Below, piece after piece: positions 57,911-64,000 of a DNA stretch of 64,000 nt (the stretch's first letter is position 1; each line of letters begins with the position of its first letter). Where the stretch lies: assembly GCA_021399445.1 (NCBI GenBank), contig JAJTUQ010000001.1, positions 620,001 through 684,000 of the forward strand, in the 5' to 3' direction. The notes beneath the pieces are model-generated. The model did not search any database. It worked only from the letters and a program-made list of their open reading frames with translations, and was not told the origin of the DNA. The DNA is from Xylogone sp. PMI_703 (lineage: Eukaryota; Ascomycota; Leotiomycetes). The translations under genes and the position numbers were made by a program.

Positions 57911-59324
57911 ATGCCTCCCACGCCTCCTCCCCCTCCACTGCGCGGTGGGCATAACTACCTCTACCAACACCAGCAGCAGCAGCGGCACCACGATAGGGAC
58001 GACGAACACGACACCGACCACGACAACAGCGATGTATACGGCTACGGCTACGGCTACGCAGGAAACGGCCTGGGACTAGGAATGGGCAGACCACTACAAC
58101 GCACGCGCGACATGAATATTGATATGGCAGCCGAGAGCTCTCCGGGCGTGGTGCTCACGCCGACGCAGATGCCTGTGTCGATGCAGATGCAAATGCAGAT
58201 GCAGATGGCGGAGCAGAGTCAGGGGTTTTATACGCCTGAGGGGGTTAATGGGTATGGAGAAGAAGAGGAGGAAGATGAGGAAGAGGGAGAAGGGTTTGTG
58301 CAGGAGGGCGAGGAAGAAGAAGATGATGATGAGGAGTTTGAGGGGGAAGGGCTTGGTGAGGAGGAGGATGAGGATGAGGATGATGGGATTGGGGACGGGG
58401 AGGGTGGTGAGGGAGACGGAGAGGGGGAGGAGGAGCATGGTGGGGAGGGGGTTGAAGGTTTGTTTCTATTTTCTTTTCTCTTCGTTCATTGCTTTCTTTG
58501 TTGTTTTACTTTTCTAGGATTTTATTTCTGTGGTTGGGTTTTGAAAGAGTTTATGTACTGATGATGGTTACAGTCATGGATATTGATCCGCATTTCGACC
58601 CCACTGCGCTGGGACTGAAGGAGATTGGGAACCTGGCCAGTTGGACTGTGTCGAGCTGTAAGCCTGGATGCGGAGTTGAGGCGTTGAGGGATGAGAATAC
58701 GGATTTGTTCTGGCAGTATGTTGTCTCCGTTACTCCTATTTTCTAACTCTGCCTTCGGCATTTCTCATTAACGGTTATTTTGGAAATGGTGTTTTGATAG
58801 ATCACTGGAAATGCTGAGACTAATGACTGGACAGATCTGATGGCCCCCAGCCTCACCACATAAATATCCACTTCTCCCGCTTTGTCGCCATCCGCGCAAT
58901 CCGTCTCTTCCTCAACTTCGACGACGACGAGTCCTACACACCTACTCGCATCGTATTCCTCGCCGGCACCGGCTACCATGATCTAATCACCTTCGATGAG
59001 CTAAGCTTCAGCCAGCCAAAAGGCTGGATTGACGCTCGCCTCGGTAAAGTCGGTGGAGGCGAAGATGGTAAGACGCTGAGGGCTTTTTTGGTCCAAATTA
59101 AGATCGTTGAGAATCATCAGAATGGGAAGGATACGCATGTTAGAGGATTGAAGATTTATGCTAAGGATGAGAGGGCGGGAGATGTTGGCGGGTTGGAGAT
59201 GCTGGGTGATAGAGAACTCGTGATTAGGAGTGCGGCGGATGCGGGGAGGAAATCTGAGAGGAAACACGTTGAGGAGCCGGGATTAACAGTTCCGGATTGG
59301 ATGGGGGAGCCCGAATTGAGGTGA
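57911..59324 (+). CDS. APC10: Anaphase-promoting complex subunit 10 (DOC1) with long N-terminal extension
   Basis: This is the DOC-domain processivity subunit of the APC/C ubiquitin ligase, which helps Cdc20/Cdh1 grip D-box substrates. Three exons, 57911-58457, 58574-58715 and 58835-59324, encode 392 residues, well above the ~185-250 typical of the family. Residues 1-180 are low complexity: poly-Pro, Gln/His, Tyr-Gly repeats, QMQMQMQMQM, then about 80 mostly Glu/Asp/Gly residues. The DOC jelly-roll starts near residue 190: LKEIGNLASWTVSSCKPGCG, then the conserved SDGPQPHHINIHF, SYTPTRIVFLAGTGYHDL and GLKIYAKDE. The C-terminus is WMGEPELR; the final Leu-Arg resembles the IR tail that docks Cdc27/APC3. 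The stop TGA overlaps a potential donor at 59321. Confidence 0.92.
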
Positions 59325-60037
59325 AATCTTGCTGGGACGATAGTGATGAGTGGATATTCTACATCACTTTTGCTCGTTGTCTGATCAACAGCGGACCTCT
59401 GCCGTTCTTCAAGGCTGGTTTGTTCAGACCTTGACTCCTGATGATACAAAGAGCCTAGGACATGGGTTTCACAGAGTCTCCACCGAGACGATAGCGGTGT
59501 TGAGAGCGGACCAAATATCTCAACGGGGCTGGATCAAAGATGTCGAAGTATATCATCCGGAGCGCCCTAGCACATATCTTCAGTCAGTTGCGGCATTGCA
59601 TAAGAGAGCTGCCGAGAGAGGGATTTCTTAGACAGAGAGAGGTAGCATGAAAGAGCTTCGATGATATCTTCGCATTGAAAGATCAGACATCTCGAATAGC
59701 AACCGGGCTCTATAGAATTGCTCAACCTGTGGCGATACCGCTGAAGTATACGTTCCACTAACGATGTTATTACATAGATAGCTGTGTTGCTTTATGATTA
59801 TTATGACTGCAACTCCCCTGGTCGTATTCCGCAGACTTAGAAAGTTAGTTTAGGAATGGGTCAAATATAACTATTTCAGGCTACATGATACGCAGCAGCG
59901 CATTGATTTGGTATTTTATTCTAACATAGAGACATGAATCCCGAAAATTCCACCATTGAAATCTATGACCATGAATAACCTCAGAAACACCTTACATAGC
60001 CCGAGACAAAGATATCTCTGCAACTCCACCACCACCC
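59325..60037. other. Convergent intergenic region with possible alternative APC10 exon
   Basis: This region holds the 3' flanks of APC10 (+) and the acetyltransferase (-). A plausible 71-nt intron (59321-59391, GTGAAA donor, CAACAG acceptor) would add an alternative last APC10 exon ending at 59434. A separate open frame from 59392 to 59631 encodes about 80 normal-looking residues (VQTLTPDDTKSLGHGFHRVS...) without an ATG and may be a gene relic. Confidence 0.35.
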
Positions 60038-60817
60038 TCATGGTTTCCACCACATAATCCCACCACCACCCTTATCCCCCGGTGGCCGCTGGCAAAAATC
60101 ACCTATCATCTCAAACCCCAACTTCCGATACAACCTCTCCCCATCAGGGCTCGCAAACAACCCAACCGGCACATTCTCCTGCCTCGCCAAATCCAGCACA
60201 ACCTCCATAATCAACCTCCCTATCCCTTTTCCCTGCCACTGAGGCGCAACCGTCAAGATCTGCGCCGCCCACCTCACCCTCCTCCCGTCGACATCGAAGT
60301 AGGTCTTATAGTCCTTATCGCCCCATTCCTCAAACACCCTCAGATTCTCCTTATCGCTCGACCGATCGGGCCAGATGCCAAGCCCGATCTTCAAGACGAC
60401 GATGTGCAACCACCAGCTCCAAGCCCAGAGCAAGAATCGCGTGAAGAGACCTCTCTTGCGAACGAATTCCTTCGCACCGGCGTCGTCTCCTACGCGCTTG
60501 AACTGCCCGAATCCGAGCGGCACGTTGGGTTTGGACGCTTCGCATGCGACGACGGTGACGCTGCTCGGGGAGGACATGCGGGCTTGGATCTGGTATCGGA
60601 GACGGCGCTCTAGGTCCTGGGGGTACTTGTCTACGTGGGGAGAGAGGAAGGGCGTGAGGATGCTGTCATCGTAGGCTTCGCGGGAGTAGAGGGCGAGGAG
60701 GGGGACGTCGGAGAGGCGGGCTGGGCGGATGATGAATTGTTTGCGGGCCTGAGATAGGGATGACGATGAGGTGGAGGTTGAAGATGATGAAGATTGGGGT
60801 TTGCGTTGCGTTGCCAT
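60038..60817 (-). CDS. GNAT-family N-acetyltransferase
   Basis: This is a single-exon gene of 259 residues. It would transfer an acetyl group from acetyl-CoA to an amine; the substrate is unknown. The N-terminus has a Ser/Thr run (SSSSSTSTSSSSLSQ). The GNAT fold starts at FIIRPARLSDVPLLALYSRE near residue 30. Motif A is strong: AAQILTVAPQWQGKGIGRLI, with the acetyl-CoA-binding Q-G-K-G-I-G at about residues 195-200. Motif B follows (VPVGLFASPDGERLYRKLGF). A hydrophobic insertion (FLLWAWSWWLHIVVLKIGLG) in the middle is common in the fungal subfamily and may form part of the substrate channel. The frame extends upstream to a GTG at 60826, but the ATG at 60817 is the likely start. Confidence 0.9.
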   Translation of the reverse strand: MATQRKPQSSSSSTSTSSSSLSQARKQFIIRPARLSDVPLLALYSREAYDDSILTPFLSPHVDKYPQDLERRLRYQIQARMSSPSSVTVVACEASKPNVPLGFGQFKRVGDDAGAKEFVRKRGLFTRFLLWAWSWWLHIVVLKIGLGIWPDRSSDKENLRVFEEWGDKDYKTYFDVDGRRVRWAAQILTVAPQWQGKGIGRLIMEVVLDLARQENVPVGLFASPDGERLYRKLGFEMIGDFCQRPPGDKGGGGIMWWKP

Positions 60818-61610
60818 TTGAGCCACCCTTTTCTTTCGTTTCTTGCCTTTTTGGTTCTCTATAAGACGCCTTCTTTGTGCTGGTCCTGGGTTTATATAGA
60901 TAGCCAGTATATACCCGTAACGATGGAGAATCTGCTTAATTGTAAGATCCCAACAGGCCTCACATACATATTCCTAAGAAGAAAAAAATGAGAAAGTAAC
61001 TTCAGAAGCGCTTTATAAAACATAGACATATGAGACGCAGCACCCAATAACCTACTTATGCATAAATATCTCAATTCTCAGCCACATGTGACATCCACGC
61101 CCTTTGTCTCCGAGTACTCACATAAAAGCCTACCTTCCTGATCCGCAATAAAAGCGCAAACTTTCACAAAGTTCTAGATGTTCCATGCTCGGCCACGAGG
61201 TAAGAATCCATACGGAGTAAGGCTACCTATAGTTTGGATCCGGGCTTGGCGTGCCCACATGACTCATGCCGAGAGCGAACATTTTGAGTTAACGTTAAGA
61301 AAGTGGAGAGATTTATTAATTAAGCTTGAGTGGAAGTGCGGCTTCGCTATGGGAACGGCTTCTGTGGTTCCTGCAAGGCTGCGGTCTCGAAATGCCTCGC
61401 CGGTGCCTAAAGGTTCGGCGTGCTGGATTAGGAAGGTCGAAGGGGTTCAGTTAGTTATGGGTGGATGGTGAGGTCACGTGTGGATGGATTGAAAAGGGGA
61501 GAGATGAATGGATGGATGAATAGATGGGATTGATGAAGGTGAGATTACCTCAGTTAGATGAGTGGATTGCTTAAATAAGATGTGGTATATATTTTATTAC
61601 ATATCTAGCT
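60818..61610. other. Intergenic, acetyltransferase promoter and DBP6 3' flank
   Basis: These 793 bases lie between two minus-strand genes. TCACGTGT occurs at 61474-61481. A short plus-strand frame (61178-61471) has no recognisable homology. No other features are seen. Confidence 0.5.
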
Positions 61611-64000
61611 TTAACTTTTAGTATTAGGCGTTTTATGCTTGACTGCCGTAGCCTCTTGGCCCAACCTCTCCAGTGCAGTCTCGTACTTCTTCCTCCTCCC
61701 CTCATCAAAAGTCTCTATCTTCATGTTGACTCTCTCGACTTTCTTGCCCTCACCTCTCCTCACTCCATTACTCCTTGCAATCTCATTCCAGAACCATCTC
61801 CCCTCAACGTTTGTAAACAGTGTCCATGCATTTCCAGATTTGCCCGCTCGGGCTGTTCGTCCTACTCGGTGGACATAGCTGGTCAGACTGGATGGTAAGT
61901 CGTAGTTTATGACGTTGGCAAGATTGCGTAGATCCAGACCACGCGAGACGAGATCTGATGCTACGATTATGGAGAGCCTGGAATGGTCAAAGGCGCGGAT
62001 GGTAGCGCGACGGGTGGATGAGCGGGTTGTGGAGGTGAGAGTGCCAATTGTTTTGGACCAGGTGGGTTCGAGGAGAGATAGGAGACGACTGAGACGGACG
62101 GCAGATTGATTCGATTTAGTGAAGATCAGAACGCCTCGAGGGTTGTCGGTTTGGGGGTCATGATCCTTGCTTTGTAGTGAAGAGAGGGTCGAGCTCACGG
62201 ATGAAGTATCATCTGAGCTGGAAGAATCATCAGAGTCGTCATCAGAACTGGAAGTATCGTCGTCAGATTCGTCTTCAGAGCTTGAGCTGTCATCCTCGGA
62301 TGAGCTGTCCGAACTGGAGCTGTCTTCGTCAGATGAAGTATCTGAACTTGACGTATCCGCGTCTTGCTCGCTATCCGTCTTTGTAACCCCTGATTTAGAG
62401 GTTCCTGAAACCATGCCATTGGCCTTCAACAACTCTAACAGATACAAAGGTTTGATACTGTCATCTTCCACCTTAACACCATACTCAACAAGTGTTGCGG
62501 GTAAGTTATGCGCAAGATCTTCTTCGAATTCACCCTCTTTCTTCCCAGCTCCCTCAACCACGATCAATTTCGGGCGATACAACTTCAAGCCACTTAGTCT
62601 ACCGATATCCCTGGTCATAGTTGCACTGAGAACAATTTTCCTCAGCCTCTCATGTCGTAGCCTGGCCTGTGACTGGTGTCCTCTAGGACCAAGAGCAGCC
62701 ATAACAGTACTTAACCACTGCTGAAAGCTTTGATCAAGTAATCTATCTGCCTCATCAACAACAAGCCACCGTACCAAGTCCAGCGTAAATCTAGGTGTAG
62801 ATTTCAAGTGTTCAACTAATCTTCCAGGGGTGCAAATAAGGAGGTCAACCTTGGATACGTATTCAACCACATGATCAGGAAGCAACGAGCTCTCTTCTTC
62901 ATGGTACAGCCTGTCATCTTCTCCATCACTCTCGTAGTCAGAGGATTCCCACCTTGTATTGAGCTTCCTCTGCTGCTCCTTATATGTAGCTGGATCATAT
63001 CGTAACTGCTTATCCATCAAAGCAGCCTGCTCGCTTTTGAACGTTTCACTCCCCACCGCTGTACCAATCCTCACTCGTTTCCTTCCCTTGCCGGAAAATG
63101 CACCAGCGCAGATTTCGAACACTTCCCGGGCCTGAGTAACTAATTCTCTCGTTGGCATCACAACTAGAGCCCGTAATCGTGTGATTGTATTGCGACTTAA
63201 GGATTCAACTATAGGTAAGGCGTATGACAGCGTCTTCCCGGATCCCGTGGCAGCCTCAACTAGAATATCTCCTACTTCTTGATGTGATGCAGAGAGAAGA
63301 AGCGGTAATACTGCTGCTTGAACTGCAAAAGCTTCATTGAATCCTTTCGACTGGAGGGTTTTCGCAACATCTTCGTCTACCCCAAGGTCTGTGAATGGCG
63401 CTTTGAGAGTAGGTGGTATTCGAGTTGGTGAAGCTAACCAAGGTGGTAAGGATGACAATAATGATAATGGCTCGGGTTCGGGTACAGGTTCAGGCTGAGG
63501 TAGAGGCTCCAACGCATGCAGTTCCTCTGGAACTTCTGGTGCTGGTGCTTCCTGGCCTCCTTCAGCTGCTAATTCAGCAGCCTTTTTGGCCAGCTTTTCC
63601 GCTTTCCGTAGCGATTTTGCTCGTTTTTCCAAAAGTCTCTTGTGTTTCGAATTTGCTTCATCCATTTCAGCATCGTCCTCAGGTGCTTCATCTGGTTGTG
63701 CTTTCTCGGTGACTTCCTCTTCGTCATTTGAAGTTCTCCTCCTTTTCTTTTTCTTTTTATCCTTGGAATCGGCCATATCTCCATCATCAACATCATTTAT
63801 AGGCTCGGACTGCGGCTCAGACCCAGTAGAAACTTCTCTATTTCCATCTTTTCGTCTTTTGTGCTTCTCGCTCTTTGATTTCTTCGGAGTAGGTTGCTCC
63901 TCTCCATCCGCCTCTTCCAACTTTCGTTTCGAGCGAGAGCTTGTTTTTTTTCTTTGCGACCTGTCTTTTACTAACTCATGTCCTGGATCGTATTCGGGCG
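61611..64000 (-). CDS. DBP6: DEAD-box RNA helicase DBP6, 5' end outside window
   Basis: This nucleolar ATP-dependent helicase works in early 60S pre-ribosome assembly. The frame runs unbroken from 61611 to the window edge with no in-frame ATG; the frame opens at a TTG (63920) only by convention. About 790 residues are visible. The Lys/Glu-rich N-terminus has a coiled coil ([20 protein letters not shown]). Helicase motifs follow: ATGSGKT (I), MPTRELV (Ia), [17 protein letters not shown] (II), LSATMT (III), [11 protein letters not shown] (IV), [12 protein letters not shown] (V) and [12 protein letters not shown] (VI). A family-typical insertion (about 65 residues) sits between motifs Ia and Ib. 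A long Ser/Asp/Glu run (62195-62385) lies just before motif IV and is unusually long. C-terminal residues are basic. Confidence 0.93.
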   Translation of the reverse strand, partial: PEYDPGHELVKDRSQRKKTSSRSKRKLEEADGEEQPTPKKSKSEKHKRRKDGNREVSTGSEPQSEPINDVDDGDMADSKDKKKKKRRRTSNDEEEVTEKAQPDEAPEDDAEMDEANSKHKRLLEKRAKSLRKAEKLAKKAAELAAEGGQEAPAPEVPEELHALEPLPQPEPVPEPEPLSLLSSLPPWLASPTRIPPTLKAPFTDLGVDEDVAKTLQSKGFNEAFAVQAAVLPLLLSASHQEVGDILVEAATGSGKTLSYALPIVESLSRNTITRLRALVVMPTRELVTQAREVFEICAGAFSGKGRKRVRIGTAVGSETFKSEQAALMDKQLRYDPATYKEQQRKLNTRWESSDYESDGEDDRLYHEEESSLLPDHVVEYVSKVDLLICTPGRLVEHLKSTPRFTLDLVRWLVVDEADRLLDQSFQQWLSTVMAALGPRGHQSQARLRHERLRKIVLSATMTRDIGRLSGLKLYRPKLIVVEGAGKKEGEFEEDLAHNLPATLVEYGVKVEDDSIKPLYLLELLKANGMVSGTSKSGVTKTDSEQDADTSSSDTSSDEDSSSSDSSSEDDSSSSEDESDDDTSSSDDDSDDSSSSDDTSSVSSTLSSLQSKDHDPQTDNPRGVLIFTKSNQSAVRLSRLLSLLEPTWSKTIGTLTSTTRSSTRRATIRAFDHSRLSIIVASDLVSRGLDLRNLANVINYDLPSSLTSYVHRVGRTARAGKSGNAWTLFTNVEGRWFWNEIARSNGVRRGEGKKVERVNMKIETFDEGRRKKYETALERLGQEATAVKHKTPNTKS
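62195..62385. repeat. Ser/Asp/Glu low-complexity tract within DBP6
   Basis: About 60 codons encode almost only Ser, Asp, Glu and Thr ([20 protein letters not shown] and so on). On the plus strand the DNA is a run of CATCAGA/TCGTCAG-like words. It is a coding microsatellite-like region inside the DBP6 frame, between the two RecA-like domains, and is rich in casein kinase 2 type sites. Confidence 0.75.

Overview
This window is nuclear chromosomal DNA from a filamentous ascomycete (Pezizomycotina). The evidence is the gene structure: dense 50-150 nt introns with GT...AG ends and CTAAC/CTGAC-type branch sites. The gene content agrees: a RID/Masc1-type DNA methyltransferase, a ccg-9 trehalose phosphorylase, a hybrid histidine kinase, Zn2Cys6 regulators and a PEX22-like protein. 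A Leotiomycete (Helotiales-like) is my guess from overall protein flavour; no search was run. I see no bacterial, viral or transposon genes, no CRISPR array, and no rRNA or tRNA that I can support. I rebuilt spliced models by hand from splice-site phase. Most of the 19 protein genes close into one continuous reading frame.

Layout. 1-2.6 kb: no recognisable gene. 2.6-3.7 kb (+): mitochondrial phosphate carrier. 5.4-10.4 kb (-): nine-exon PDR-type ABC transporter, divergent across 1.7 kb from a Zn2Cys6 regulator at 12.1-15.1 kb (+). 16.7-21.7 kb (-): GAF hybrid histidine kinase, divergent from a second Zn2Cys6 regulator at 23.5-25.9 kb (+). 26.8-28.4 kb (-): coiled-coil CCCH zinc-finger protein. 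29.3-31.5 kb (-): RID-like cytosine methyltransferase. 32.1-33.0 kb (-): SEC65. 33.3-34.7 kb (-): PEX22-like membrane protein, divergent from eIF2B gamma at 35.2-37.2 kb (+). 39.6-40.7 kb (+): C2H2 regulator. 41.1-42.0 kb (+): BTB protein. 43.2-44.4 kb (-): ATG27. 45.6-48.1 kb (-): MFS drug/polyamine transporter. 49.2-49.9 kb (-): prefoldin subunit 4. 51.8-52.1 kb (-): a spliced 74-residue protein too short and too split to appear as a single long ORF. 54.1-56.8 kb (+): CCG-9. 57.9-59.3 kb (+): APC10/DOC1 with a long low-complexity extension. 60.0-60.8 kb (-): GNAT acetyltransferase. 61.6 kb to the window edge (-): DBP6 helicase, with its 5' end outside the window.

How the genes relate. Most are independent housekeeping genes: ribosome biogenesis, translation initiation, tubulin/actin folding, SRP targeting, autophagy, cell cycle. 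Two regulatory head-to-head pairs stand out: Zn2Cys6 regulator with ABC transporter, and histidine kinase with Zn2Cys6 regulator. The first pair is a plausible local drug-response module, with a CGG-N5-CCG inverted repeat in the shared promoter. An identical GCACGTGAC word lies upstream of both SEC65 and the PEX22-like/eIF2B gamma pair. The least described items are the 74-residue spliced protein, a possible alternative last exon that would replace the C-terminal LR tail of APC10, and the CCCH protein beside the RID-like methyltransferase. I found no clear new multi-gene system.
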